From Paracoccus benzoatiresistens (GTDB lineage Bacteria > Pseudomonadota > Alphaproteobacteria > Rhodobacterales > Rhodobacteraceae), in assembly GCF_026913015.1 (NCBI RefSeq), contig NZ_JAPTYD010000004.1, forward strand, positions 175,962-239,961: a stretch of 64,000 bases of DNA, written 5' to 3'. A model generated the notes under the pieces. The model did no database searches, was not told the origin of the DNA, and saw only the letters and a list, made by a program, of their open reading frames with translations. The stretch's first letter is position 1. Each line of letters opens with the position of its first letter. The position numbers and the translations under genes were made by a program. Below, one piece after another: positions 51,719-60,523 of the stretch.

Positions 51719-53077
51719 ATGAGACCAAGGGGGACGGTCCAGGCGGGTGACGGTTGGGTGGGCAATGGTGACACCCCGCCGCCGGCCGCGACATTGGCCC
51801 GGTTTGGTGGCTTCACGCTGGAGAACGGCCTTCTGCGTCACAAGGACGAGGTGGTCCGCCTGCCCCCCAAGGAAACGCGGCTCCTCGCTTGCCTGGTCGA
51901 GGCCTCGGGCGCCATCCTTCCCGTGGGCCTGCTGCTGGACCGGGTGTGGGGCACCGAGCCTGTCGGACCCGAGAGCCTGACGCGGTGCCTGTCGATGCTG
52001 CGCACCCAGCTGGCCCGCTTCACGGCCGAGCCGGTCATCGAGACCTTCCACCGCCGGGGTTACCGGCTTGCCTTGCCCGTCAAGCACTACACCCTGGAGT
52101 CCGGCGGCACGCTCAATCCGATCTGGCAGACGTCTTTCCGGCAGGCCGAGGAACTGTTCTTGCAGGCGCTGCAACTGTTGGGACGACGCAGCCGGATCGA
52201 GTTCGCCATGGCGCAGGAGCGGCTTGGGAAATCCGTCGCCATCGATCCCAACTACCTTCCCGCCCTGACCGCCATCGGCGACCTTCATATCGCCTCGGCA
52301 ATGCGGCGTTACGATCACCCGCGCCTGGCGGGCCAGCGCGCTGCCGCCGTCGCCTGCGACACCATCAAGCGCTTTCCCGAAGCTGGCGGCGCCAAGGCGA
52401 TCCTGGGATTTTCGCTTGCGGTCATCGAGGGGAAGGACGAGGGTTTCGCGCTTCTGGATGACGCGGTGCGCCTTGATCCGGAAGGCTGGCTCATCCGGTT
52501 CTACCGGGGATGGGCACTGGGAGGCATCGGCCGTTTCGACGAGGCCCTGGCCGACATGGTGGCGGGCCTGCGCCTGAGCCCGATGAACCCCGGCCTCATC
52601 GGAGCCTATGGCCATGTGCTCTTTTGCGCCGGACGCGCGCAGGACGCATTGGCGGTCCTGCGCGAGGCCGTCCAGGTTCTGCCGCTCACGACGACCGTTC
52701 ATGCCGCCTTGGCGGAAGTGGCAGGCTGGCTGAGCCTCCATGACGAGGCCCTGGCCCATGGACGCCTGACCGAAACGCTGTCCGAGGGCTCATCGAGCCT
52801 GTCAGGCGTGTTCGCCTATGCGCTGGCACGGGCCGGAAGGACGGATGAAGCCCACGAGACGATCGAGCGTTTCACGTCTTCCGGGGACCTTGGCCCCATT
52901 CCCTCCCTGATCGCTCCGGTTTACCTGGCCCTGGGCCACCCTAATCTCGCCAAGGCAGCGCTGGCCCGGGCCGAGGAGGAGGGCTGCACGTTCCGCCACC
53001 TCGCAAGATGGGATCCGCGCCTGTCGAACCGACCGAGTTCCGGGGACGCAGGACTGCAAGTCCTCCCTTGCCCCTGA
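51719..53077 (+). CDS. Winged-helix (OmpR/CadC-type) TPR regulator
   Basis: A 452-residue transcription regulator. Residues about 25-120 form an OmpR-type winged helix (RFGGFTLENGLLRHKDEVVR, PPKETRLLACLVEASGAILP, TFHRRGYRLALP). The rest contains TPR-like repeats: SVAIDPNYLPALTAIGDLHI, AVRLDPEGWLIRFYRGWALG and AVQVLPLTTTVHAALAEVAG. No receiver or membrane helix is visible, so it is a cytosolic one-component regulator with unknown signal. I chose ATG 51719 with an AGGG site; an in-frame start at 51479 would add 80 low-complexity residues. A phased direct repeat upstream could be its operator. Confidence 0.8.
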   Translation: MRPRGTVQAGDGWVGNGDTPPPAATLARFGGFTLENGLLRHKDEVVRLPPKETRLLACLVEASGAILPVGLLLDRVWGTEPVGPESLTRCLSMLRTQLARFTAEPVIETFHRRGYRLALPVKHYTLESGGTLNPIWQTSFRQAEELFLQALQLLGRRSRIEFAMAQERLGKSVAIDPNYLPALTAIGDLHIASAMRRYDHPRLAGQRAAAVACDTIKRFPEAGGAKAILGFSLAVIEGKDEGFALLDDAVRLDPEGWLIRFYRGWALGGIGRFDEALADMVAGLRLSPMNPGLIGAYGHVLFCAGRAQDALAVLREAVQVLPLTTTVHAALAEVAGWLSLHDEALAHGRLTETLSEGSSSLSGVFAYALARAGRTDEAHETIERFTSSGDLGPIPSLIAPVYLALGHPNLAKAALARAEEEGCTFRHLARWDPRLSNRPSSGDAGLQVLPCP

Positions 53078-53103
53078 AGCGGTCAAGCCGCGCCGAGACA
53101 GGC

Positions 53104-53131
53104 AAAAAGAAGGCCGCCCATCCGGGCGGCC
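53104..53131 (-). terminator. Rho-independent terminator of gabTD
   Basis: On the minus strand GGCCGCCC-GGAT-GGGCGGCC (53112-53131) is followed by TTCTTTTT (53104-53111), five bases past the gabD stop. This is a clean intrinsic terminator. Confidence 0.8.
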
Positions 53132-53136
53132 CCATC

Positions 53137-54606
53137 TCAGATCGACAGGCACATGTATTTGATCTCGAGATAATCCTCGATACCGAAGTGGCTGCCCTCG
53201 CGACCAAGGCCCGACTGCTTGACGCCGCCGAAAGGCGCCACCTCGGTCGAGATCAAGCCGGTGTTCACGCCTACCATGCCGACCTCCAGTGCCTCGGCCA
53301 CGCGCCAGACGCGGCCGAGGTCGCGGGAATAGAAATACCCCGCAAGGCCGAATTCGCTTGCGTTTGCCAGGGCAACCGCCTCTTCCTCGGTCTCGAAGCG
53401 CCAGACCGGAGCGACGGGGCCGAAGGTTTCCTCGCGCGCGATCTTCATTGCAGCCGTCATGCCGGCCAGCACGGTCGGCTGGAAGAAGGTACCGCCAAGG
53501 GCGTGACGCCCCCCGCCCGTGGCAACGCTCGCGCCATGGGCGCAGGCATCGGCGACATGATCCTCGACCTTGGCAAGGGCAGCCTGGTTGATCAACGGAC
53601 CGACCGCTACCCCATCGGACTGGCCGTCGCCCACCTTCAGCGCCGCCACGCGTGCCGTCAGTCTTTCGACAAAGGCGTCATGGACCCCCGACTGCACATA
53701 GATGCGGTTGGCACAAACGCAGGTCTGGCCGGCATTGCGGAACTTGGCGGCCATGGCGCCATCGACTGCCGAATCCAGATCGGCGTCGTCGAACACGATG
53801 AAGGGGGCGTTCCCGCCCAACTCCAGCGACAGCTTCTTGATGGTCTCGGCGCCCTGCCGCATGAGGATCTTGCCGACGCGGGTCGAGCCGGTGAAGGTGA
53901 TCTTCGCGACCTTGGGGTTCTCGCAAAGCTCGGATCCCATTCCTGCCGCGTCAAGGCCCGGCACGATGTTCAGCACCCCGGCGGGAAACCCGGCACGCTC
54001 GGCAAGCACGCCAAGCGCCAGGGCAGAAAGCGGCGTGAACTCCGACGGTCGCGCAACCATGGTGCAGCCTGCCGCCAGCGCCGGGGCAATCTTGCGCGCC
54101 AGCATGGCATTCGGAAAGTTCCAGGGTGTGATCGCACCGACGACGCCCACCGGCTGTTTCAGCACCACGATGCGCTTGTCGGGCATGTGGCCGGGGATGG
54201 TGTCGCCATAGACGCGCTTGGCTTCCTCGGCGAACCATTCGACATAGGCTGCGCCGTAGGCGATCTCACCCCGCGCCTCGGCAAGGGGCTTGCCCATTTC
54301 GGCCGTCAGGATGCGGGCAAGATCCTCCTGGTTGGCCATGATCAGGTCGTGCCAGCGGCGCAGGTGTGCTGCGCGTTCCTTGCCGGTGCGCGCGGCCCAT
54401 CCCTTTTGCGCCGCATGGGCCGCGTCGATCGCATCGCGCGTCTCAGGCACGCCCATGTCGGCGACTTCCGCCAGCAAGGCGCCTGTCGCGGGATTGACCA
54501 CCTTGAACAGGCGATCGCCCTTGAAGCGCATCCCGTTGATCATGCCGCTGCCCGTCAGCAGGGAGGGATCGGCAAGGTCCAGGACGTTGTCGTGGTCCAG
54601 CATCAT
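53137..54606 (-). CDS. gabD: Succinate-semialdehyde dehydrogenase
   Basis: A 489-residue NAD(P)-dependent aldehyde dehydrogenase. Cofactor and catalytic motifs: VGVVGAITPWNFPNAMLARK near residue 155, GSTRVGKILM, catalytic Glu in LELGGNAPFIVF and catalytic Cys in NAGQTCVCANRIYV near 290; EETFGPVAPVWRF and GLGREGSHFGIEDYLEIKYM end it as in GabD. It oxidises succinate semialdehyde to succinate, the second step of GABA breakdown. Start ATG 54606 (or 54603) overlaps the gabT stop, so translation is coupled. An intrinsic terminator follows. Confidence 0.93.
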   Translation of the reverse strand: MMLDHDNVLDLADPSLLTGSGMINGMRFKGDRLFKVVNPATGALLAEVADMGVPETRDAIDAAHAAQKGWAARTGKERAAHLRRWHDLIMANQEDLARILTAEMGKPLAEARGEIAYGAAYVEWFAEEAKRVYGDTIPGHMPDKRIVVLKQPVGVVGAITPWNFPNAMLARKIAPALAAGCTMVARPSEFTPLSALALGVLAERAGFPAGVLNIVPGLDAAGMGSELCENPKVAKITFTGSTRVGKILMRQGAETIKKLSLELGGNAPFIVFDDADLDSAVDGAMAAKFRNAGQTCVCANRIYVQSGVHDAFVERLTARVAALKVGDGQSDGVAVGPLINQAALAKVEDHVADACAHGASVATGGGRHALGGTFFQPTVLAGMTAAMKIAREETFGPVAPVWRFETEEEAVALANASEFGLAGYFYSRDLGRVWRVAEALEVGMVGVNTGLISTEVAPFGGVKQSGLGREGSHFGIEDYLEIKYMCLSI

Positions 54607-55880
54607 GCACCCCTCGCAGCGGCGATGGAGTCCTCGAGGATATCCATCGCTTCCGAGAAATGCGCCTCGTCGATCGTCAGCGGCGCGAGGAAGCGGATGA
54701 CGTTTCCATAGGTGCCGCAGGTCAGCAGGATCAGCTTGCGATCCAGCGCCTCCATGCGGATGCGGTTCACCAGGTCAGGATCGGGCGTCTCGCCGTCGGG
54801 GGTGGTAAACTCGGCCGCGACCATGAAGCCAGGGCCACGCACCTCGGCCAGTTCGGGCGTGGTGGCGCGGATCGCCTCGAGGCGCTGGCGCAGGCGCGAG
54901 CCCAGTTCATTGGCCCGGGCGCACAGGTTTTCCTCCTCGATCACGTCCAGCACGGCATGCGCGGCGGCAATGCCAAGCGGGTTGCCGCCATAGGTGCCGC
55001 CCAGGCCCCCAGGGCCTGCGGCGTCCATGATGTCGGCACGGCCCGTGACCGCGGCCAGGGGCAGGCCGCCGGCCAGGCCCTTGGCCATCGTCGTGATGTC
55101 GGCGGCGATGCCATGCTGTTCCATGGCAAACAGCGTGCCGGTGCGCGCAAAGCCGGTCTGCACTTCGTCGGCAATCATGACGATGCCATGCTTGTCGCAA
55201 AGCGCCCGCACGGCGCGCACGAAGTCGGTCGGTGCCGGGTTGAAGCCGCCCTCGCCCTGAACGGGCTCGAAGATGATCGCGGCGACACGGGCCGGGTCAA
55301 GATCGGCCTTGAACAGCTTCTCGATGCCAGCCATCGCGTCCTCGGTCGTCGCGCCGTGCAAGGCGACCGGGAACGGAACGTGGAAGACATCGGGCATCAT
55401 CGCCCCGAAGCCCGTCTTGTAGGGCTGGACCTTTCCGGTCAGCGCCATGCCCATGAAGGTGCGGCCGTGGAAACCCCCGCCAAACGCAATGACCGCGTTG
55501 CGGCCGCTATGCGCGCGGGCGATCTTGACAGCATTTTCCACCGCCTCCGCCCCGGTGGTCACGAACAGCGTGCGCTTTTCGAAGTTACCGGGGACGGCTG
55601 CGTTCAGACGCTCGGCCAGGCGGAGGTAGTTCTCATAGGGCAGCACCTGGTGGCAGGTATGGGTGAATGCCTCGGCCTGCGCCTTCACGGCCTCGATGAT
55701 CCTGGGGTGGCAGTGGCCGGTGTTCACCACGGCGATGCCGGCCGCGAAATCGATATAGCGGGTGCCCTCGACATCCCAGACCTCGGCATTGCAGGCCCGG
55801 GCGGCATAGACCTGGGTCTGCATCCCCACGCCACGGGCAATGGTCGACTGACGCAGTTCGGCAAGTTGGGTGTTCAGCAT
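54603..55880 (-). CDS. gabT: 4-aminobutyrate aminotransferase
   Basis: A 425-residue PLP-dependent class III aminotransferase that converts GABA and 2-oxoglutarate to succinate semialdehyde and glutamate. Motifs: FAAGIAVVNTGHCHPRIIEA, FVTTGAEAVENAVKIARAHS, AFGGGFHGRTFMGMALTGKV, the PLP-binding Asp in MIADEVQTGFARTG and the Schiff-base Lys in TTMAKGLAGGLPLAAV. AGGAG lies nine bases upstream of ATG 55880. It is the first gene of gabTD, divergent from an XRE-cupin regulator, its probable controller. Confidence 0.94.
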   Translation of the reverse strand: MLNTQLAELRQSTIARGVGMQTQVYAARACNAEVWDVEGTRYIDFAAGIAVVNTGHCHPRIIEAVKAQAEAFTHTCHQVLPYENYLRLAERLNAAVPGNFEKRTLFVTTGAEAVENAVKIARAHSGRNAVIAFGGGFHGRTFMGMALTGKVQPYKTGFGAMMPDVFHVPFPVALHGATTEDAMAGIEKLFKADLDPARVAAIIFEPVQGEGGFNPAPTDFVRAVRALCDKHGIVMIADEVQTGFARTGTLFAMEQHGIAADITTMAKGLAGGLPLAAVTGRADIMDAAGPGGLGGTYGGNPLGIAAAHAVLDVIEEENLCARANELGSRLRQRLEAIRATTPELAEVRGPGFMVAAEFTTPDGETPDPDLVNRIRMEALDRKLILLTCGTYGNVIRFLAPLTIDEAHFSEAMDILEDSIAAARGA

Positions 55881-55897
55881 GGGGAAATCTCCTGTGG

Positions 55898-56002
55898 TCC
55901 GGGAAAAATCCCGGATGCCCTTGCATCTGCACTGTTCAAAATCATTCGGAAAGTCTAATTCTTTGTGCAGCTAGAGCGCTGATTCTATTGACGCAAAATC
56001 AG
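55898..56002. promoter_or_regulatory. gabT/XRE intergenic operator candidates
   Basis: Three elements lie between the divergent genes: the palindrome TCCGGGA-AAAA-TCCCGGA (55898-55915) in the gabT leader; the direct repeat CAAAATCA at 55937 and 55994; and the inverted repeat CTGATT-N12-AATCAG (55979-56002) 15 bases before the regulator start. Which is bound by the XRE-cupin protein is unknown. Confidence 0.4.
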
Positions 56003-56016
56003 GATCGTTCAGGATC

Positions 56017-56589
56017 ATGAACAGAGATAACAGTGACTTGGGCGATCTGCGGTTGGGGGCTCGCCTGCGAATCCTGCGCGAACGTGCGGGCCTGTCGCAA
56101 CGGGCCCTGGCCAAGCGTGCCAACGTGACCAACGCGACGATATCCCTGGTCGAGGCGGACAAGATGAACCCGTCGGTCGGGGCACTGCGGCGCATCCTTG
56201 ACGGCATTCCGGTCAGCCTGTCCGAGTTCTTCGCTTTCGAACCCGAGCCCGAGCAGACGATCTTCTACCAGGCAGACGAATTGCCGGATCTGGGCAAGGG
56301 CAAGCTGTCGCTGCGCCGCGTCGGCCACAGCCAGTTCGGCCGCGCCATGACCATCCTGCACGAGCGCTACGAGCCCGGAGCCGATACGGGCCGGGTCATG
56401 TATCGGCACGAAGGCGAGGAAGGCGGCGTGGTCATATCCGGCCGGATCGAGATCACCGTCGGAGAAGAGCGCCGCATCCTGGGCGCAGGCGACGCCTATT
56501 ATTTCGACAGCCGCAGGCCGCATCGCTTCCGGCAGATCGGAACCGAGCCCTGCGTCATCGTCAGTGCCTGCACGCCGCCGACGTTCTAG
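56017..56589 (+). CDS. XRE-family regulator with cupin domain (PuuR-like)
   Basis: A 190-residue regulator. The helix-turn-helix is at residues 14-68 (LRILRERAGLSQRALAKRAN, NATISLVEADKMNPSVGALR). A C-terminal cupin is at about 110-185 (RHEGEEGGVVISGRIEITVG, GAGDAYYFDSRRPHRFRQIG). This layout is that of PuuR, which represses putrescine and GABA catabolism genes. Its divergent position from gabTD suggests it controls them in response to GABA or a precursor. Confidence 0.9.
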   Translation: MNRDNSDLGDLRLGARLRILRERAGLSQRALAKRANVTNATISLVEADKMNPSVGALRRILDGIPVSLSEFFAFEPEPEQTIFYQADELPDLGKGKLSLRRVGHSQFGRAMTILHERYEPGADTGRVMYRHEGEEGGVVISGRIEITVGEERRILGAGDAYYFDSRRPHRFRQIGTEPCVIVSACTPPTF

Positions 56590-56693
56590 ACCCTTGGTCT
56601 TGTCACGATCCGGGCGACACCTTCGCGCCTCGACCCTGCTTGATGGGGTGAGTAATCCCGTCGTCACCAAGGTGGAATGTCGCGCGGTGTTCC

Positions 56694-57623
56694 TTACCTG
56701 GTCAATCCCGCAAGAAAGCCTTCCCACCAGGCGCAGGTCTTGTGCAGCTCGCCGAACAGCCAGTTCTCGAACAGGCCGACCATGCCTGTCCCAGACTTCG
56801 TTCGCAGCGCCAGCAGGCCGTGGCCATGCACGCGCATCGCGGTTTCGGGCAGGACCACCACCAATTCGCCGCTGCGCAGCTCCTGTTCGGCCAGCAGCAT
56901 GCTGTCGAGACATACCCCCAGGCCATCGGCCGCCGCGCGGATCGCCATGAACGAGCGGTCGAACGACGGTCCCCGCGTCAGGTCCAGCCGTGCCCGCCGG
57001 TTTCGTCGGCTCCAGTCGCGCCAGCCCAGGACGTTGATCTGGCCGTGGATCAAGGTATGCGCGCCCAGATCCTCCACCCGGTGGATCGGGCGGGTTCCGT
57101 GGGCCAGCCGGGGTGAGCACATGGGCACCACCACATCGTCGGGAAAGGGGCGGATCACCGTGCCCGCAGGCGGCGAGCCGGGATTGTAGCGGATGTCGAT
57201 GTCGATGATCCCCTGGGCCAGGTTCACCGGGTTGACCGAGGATTGCAGCCGAAGGTCGATCTCGGGGTACAGCTCGCCAAAGGCAGACAGCCGCCTCATC
57301 AGCCACTGCGTGCCGAAACTAGGCGTCGAATGGATGGTCAGCGCCTTGGATCGCTGCGCCGTGGAGGCTATCCGCGTCGCAAGATCGATCTGCGCAAAGG
57401 CCGCCATCACCTCGGCCGCATAGTCCCGGCCCACATCGGTCAGGATGACGGAGCGGTGGATGCGGTTGAACAGCGCGACCCCCAGCTGGTCCTCGAGCAG
57501 GCGAATCTGGTGGCTGATGGCGGACGGCGTCACCGCCAGCTCGTCCGCGGCCAGCGCAAACGAGCCTAGGCGCGCGGAAGCCTCAAAGGCTTGAATTGCC
57601 TTGATCGATATGCGCCGGAGCAT
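56694..57623 (-). CDS. LysR-family regulator (GcvA-like)
   Basis: A 309-residue LysR-type regulator. The helix-turn-helix covers residues 5-63 (KAIQAFEASARLGSFALAAD, ELAVTPSAISHQIRLLEDQL). The effector domain reads LTIHSTPSFGTQWLMRRLSA, the GcvA-like subgroup pattern. It is divergent from the SDR-transketolase-TRAP cluster and is its likely activator. The intergenic DNA is AT-rich and contains a long-spaced inverted repeat. Confidence 0.88.
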   Translation of the reverse strand: MLRRISIKAIQAFEASARLGSFALAADELAVTPSAISHQIRLLEDQLGVALFNRIHRSVILTDVGRDYAAEVMAAFAQIDLATRIASTAQRSKALTIHSTPSFGTQWLMRRLSAFGELYPEIDLRLQSSVNPVNLAQGIIDIDIRYNPGSPPAGTVIRPFPDDVVVPMCSPRLAHGTRPIHRVEDLGAHTLIHGQINVLGWRDWSRRNRRARLDLTRGPSFDRSFMAIRAAADGLGVCLDSMLLAEQELRSGELVVVLPETAMRVHGHGLLALRTKSGTGMVGLFENWLFGELHKTCAWWEGFLAGLTR

Positions 57624-57631
57624 GGTTTCCC

Positions 57632-57679
57632 AACATGAATATAGCTCATCTATAGGCGACTTTATTCATTTTTCATGTT
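57632..57679. promoter_or_regulatory. Inverted repeat between LysR gene and catabolic cluster
   Basis: AACATGAA (57632-57639) and TTCATGTT (57672-57679) are perfect inverted copies 32 bases apart in an AT-rich stretch beginning nine bases upstream of the LysR start. A LysR-type operator-promoter region is inferred. Confidence 0.4.
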
Positions 57680-57792
57680 CGCGCAAAAATTTTAATCTTC
57701 CTTATCGGCCTCTTCAGGCTGGCAGAGGACACCCGGACCACCTTGGGAGAGGTCATCCGGTCACACCAAAATCGATCAAGGGAGGATGCCAG

Positions 57793-58542
57793 ATGCTTCT
57801 GGCTGACAAGCTGTGCATTATCACGGGCGCCGCATCGGCGCGAGGCATCGGTCGGGCGACGGCCCGGCTGTTTGCCGAACAGGGCGGAACGGTGGTGATC
57901 CTGGATCTGGACGCCGATGCCGCCACTGCGGCCGCCGCGGACCTGGGCGCGGCCCATCGCGGCCATGCCTGCGACGTCACCGACAAGGCCGCCTGCGCGG
58001 CGGCGGTCGCCAGGGTCGTTGACGAGTTCGGTCGCGTGGACGTGCTGATCAACAATGCGGGCATCACCCAGCCGGTCAAGACCCTGGACATTGACGACAA
58101 GGGCTATGACGCCATTCTGGACGTGAACCTCCGCGGCACGCTCTACATGAGCCAGGAGGTGATCCCGCACATGCGGAAGCAGAAGGCGGGATCCATCGTC
58201 TGCATGTCCTCGGTTTCCGCGCAGCGCGGCGGCGGCATCTTCGGCGGGCCGCATTACAGCGCTGCCAAGGCGGGCGTGCTTGGCCTTGCCAAGGCCATGG
58301 CGCGCGAGTTCGGACCGGACAACATCCGCATCAACTCGGTCACGCCCGGCCTGATCCAGACAGACATCACCGGAGACAAGCTGACCCCGGACCTAAGGGT
58401 CAAGATCCTTGAGGGCATTCCGCTGAACCGCCTTGGCGATGCGCAGGACGTGGCGCGAGCCTGCCTGTTTCTGGCGTCCGACCTTGCATCCTACACCACC
58501 GGCGCCGTGCTCGATGTCAACGGCGGCATGCTGATCCACTAA
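57793..58542 (+). CDS. SDR family oxidoreductase
   Basis: A 249-residue classical SDR. Cofactor motif TGAASARGIGRATARLF (TGxxxGxG type), NNAG in VLINNAGITQP, the catalytic Ser region SSVSAQRGGG and the active-site pair in YSAAKAG. The acidic residue after the second strand (VVILDLD) suggests NAD(H). GGAGG at 57781 supports ATG 57793. It begins the catabolic cluster and probably oxidises or reduces a sugar-like alcohol or ketone before or after the transketolase step. The substrate is unknown. Confidence 0.9.
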   Translation: MLLADKLCIITGAASARGIGRATARLFAEQGGTVVILDLDADAATAAAADLGAAHRGHACDVTDKAACAAAVARVVDEFGRVDVLINNAGITQPVKTLDIDDKGYDAILDVNLRGTLYMSQEVIPHMRKQKAGSIVCMSSVSAQRGGGIFGGPHYSAAKAGVLGLAKAMAREFGPDNIRINSVTPGLIQTDITGDKLTPDLRVKILEGIPLNRLGDAQDVARACLFLASDLASYTTGAVLDVNGGMLIH

Positions 58543-58555
58543 GGGAGGAAACCCC

Positions 58556-59398
58556 GTGACCACACAGATCGGACATAACACCGACCTGCCGGAACGCGCC
58601 TATCGCATTCGCCGCAACGCGCTGCGGATGGGCGAGGTGCAGGGCCAGGGCTATATCGCACAGGCGCTGGACATCGCCGATGTGCTGGCGGTGGCCTATT
58701 TCCACGCGATGACCTATCGCCCCGAGGACCCGCATTGGGAAGGACGCGACCGCTTCCTGTTGTCCAACGGCCACTACGCCATCGCGCTTTATGCCGCGCT
58801 GATCGAGGCGGGCATCATCCCCGAGGACGAGCTGGAAACCTATGGGGCCGATGGCTCGCGCCTGCCCATGTCGGGCATGGCGGCCTATACGCCGGGAATG
58901 GAGATGTCGGGCGGCTCGCTGGGCCTTGGGATGTCGATTGCGGTGGGCATGGCCCTGGGACTGAAGCGCAAGACGTCCGGCAATCGGGTCTATGTTCTGT
59001 TCTCGGATGGAGAACTGGACGAGGGTTCCGTCTGGGAAGCGGTCATGTCGGCGGCACATTACGGGCTCGACAACCTGATCGCAGTCGTGGACGTGAACAA
59101 CCAGCAGGCCGACGGCCCCTCGACCGAGATGATGGGCTTCGAGCCCTTGGTGGACAAGATGGAGGCCTTCGGCTGGTTCACCCAGAGGGTCGACGGCAAC
59201 GACATCGACGCGGTGCGCGATGCCTTCGACGCTGCCAAGGCAAGAAACGCCGGCAAGCCCAGCATCATCATCGCCGATACGCTGATGGGCAAGGGCGTGC
59301 CTTTCCTCGAGGCGCGCGAGAAGAACCACTTCATCCGTGTCGAGGAGCACGAATGGCAACTGGCGCTGTCGGCGCTTGATCAGGGGAGGACGGCGTGA
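58556..59398 (+). CDS. Transketolase, N-terminal subunit
   Basis: A 280-residue protein equal to the thiamine-diphosphate-binding half of transketolase. The TPP motif is visible: FSDGELDEGSVWEAVMSAAH, then LIAVVDVNNQQADGPS. LSNGHYAIALYAALIEAG and GGSLGLGMSIAVGMALG are family motifs. GTG 58556 has AGGGAGG upstream. It overlaps its C-terminal partner by four bases. Split transketolases often act on unusual ketoses in catabolic clusters rather than in the pentose pathway. The donor substrate cannot be read. Confidence 0.9.
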   Translation: MTTQIGHNTDLPERAYRIRRNALRMGEVQGQGYIAQALDIADVLAVAYFHAMTYRPEDPHWEGRDRFLLSNGHYAIALYAALIEAGIIPEDELETYGADGSRLPMSGMAAYTPGMEMSGGSLGLGMSIAVGMALGLKRKTSGNRVYVLFSDGELDEGSVWEAVMSAAHYGLDNLIAVVDVNNQQADGPSTEMMGFEPLVDKMEAFGWFTQRVDGNDIDAVRDAFDAAKARNAGKPSIIIADTLMGKGVPFLEAREKNHFIRVEEHEWQLALSALDQGRTA

Positions 59399-60435
59399 TG
59401 GCCGATATCAAGACCGCGGCCCCTGAGGCCAGGACCGAAGCCGCCGAGGTGCGACCGAAGAAGAAGCTGACCACATCGGCCATGATCGCCTCGATCGCGT
59501 CCGAAGGACAGGAAACCCGCCCCGCGCCCTTCGGCCACGCCCTGGTCGAGGCGGCGCGTGCGGACGAGCGCATCGTCGGCATGACCGCGGACCTGGGCAA
59601 GTACACCGACCTGCACATCTTCCGCGAGGCCTTCCCCGACCGCTACTACCAGATGGGCATGGCCGAGCAGTTGCTGTTTGGCGCCGCGGCCGGACTGGCG
59701 CATGAAGGCTTCATCCCCTTTGCCACCACCTATGCGGTCTTTGCAAGCCGCCGCGCCTATGACTTCATCCACCAGACCATTGCCGAGGAAAACCTGCCGG
59801 TGAAGATCGCGGCGGCCCTTCCCGGCCTGACCTCGGGCTATGGACCCAGCCACCAGGCGACCGAGGATCTGGCGCTGTTCCGGGCGATGCCGAACATGAC
59901 GGTCCTGGATCCCTGCGATGCACTGGAGATCGAACAGGCGGTGCCAGCGATGCTGGCCCATGATGGCCCGGTCTACATGCGCCTTCTGCGCGGCAAGGTG
60001 CCGGTAGTGCTGGAGGAATACGGCTACCGGTTCGAGATGGGCAAGGCCAAGATCATCCGCGGGGGCACCGATGTGCTGGTCATCTCGTCCGGCTTGACCA
60101 CCATGCGCGCGCTGGAAGTGGCCAGGACCCTGGAAGCGGACAAGGTCTCGGTCGCGGTGCTGCATGTGCCGACGATCAAGCCCCTGGATACCGAGACCAT
60201 CCTGCGCGAGGCAGGCAAGACCGGGCGCATGGTCCTGGTCGTCGAAAACCACACCGTCGTCGGCGGCCTGGGCGAGGCGGTTGCACGCGTCCTGCTGCAG
60301 GAGGGCATGGCCCCGAAGTTCCGCCATATCGGTCTTCCGGACGAATTCCTGGCGGCGGGCGCCCTGCCCACCCTGCACGACCGCTACGGCATCTCGGCCG
60401 ACGCCATCGCCGCCAGCATCAAGGGCTGGCTCTGA
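59395..60435 (+). CDS. Transketolase, C-terminal subunit
   Basis: A 346-residue protein equal to the pyrimidine-binding and C-terminal halves of transketolase. It has FGHALVEAARADERIVGMTA, the catalytic Glu region YQMGMAEQLLFGAAAGLAHE, and FATTYAVFASRRAYDFIHQT. The C-terminal domain ends at VENHTVVGGLGEAVARVLLQ. The first ~30 residues are an extra charged tail. Together with the N-terminal subunit it forms the enzyme. The TRAP importer genes follow after 88 bases. Confidence 0.9.
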   Translation: MMADIKTAAPEARTEAAEVRPKKKLTTSAMIASIASEGQETRPAPFGHALVEAARADERIVGMTADLGKYTDLHIFREAFPDRYYQMGMAEQLLFGAAAGLAHEGFIPFATTYAVFASRRAYDFIHQTIAEENLPVKIAAALPGLTSGYGPSHQATEDLALFRAMPNMTVLDPCDALEIEQAVPAMLAHDGPVYMRLLRGKVPVVLEEYGYRFEMGKAKIIRGGTDVLVISSGLTTMRALEVARTLEADKVSVAVLHVPTIKPLDTETILREAGKTGRMVLVVENHTVVGGLGEAVARVLLQEGMAPKFRHIGLPDEFLAAGALPTLHDRYGISADAIAASIKGWL

Positions 60436-60523
60436 CGCCTGCCCGGCCGCACCCGGACGGTGCGGCCGGTCCTTGCCGGGGCAGAGGAGGTCCACGGCAA
60501 GGTCACCCAATCAGGAGGAGAAC

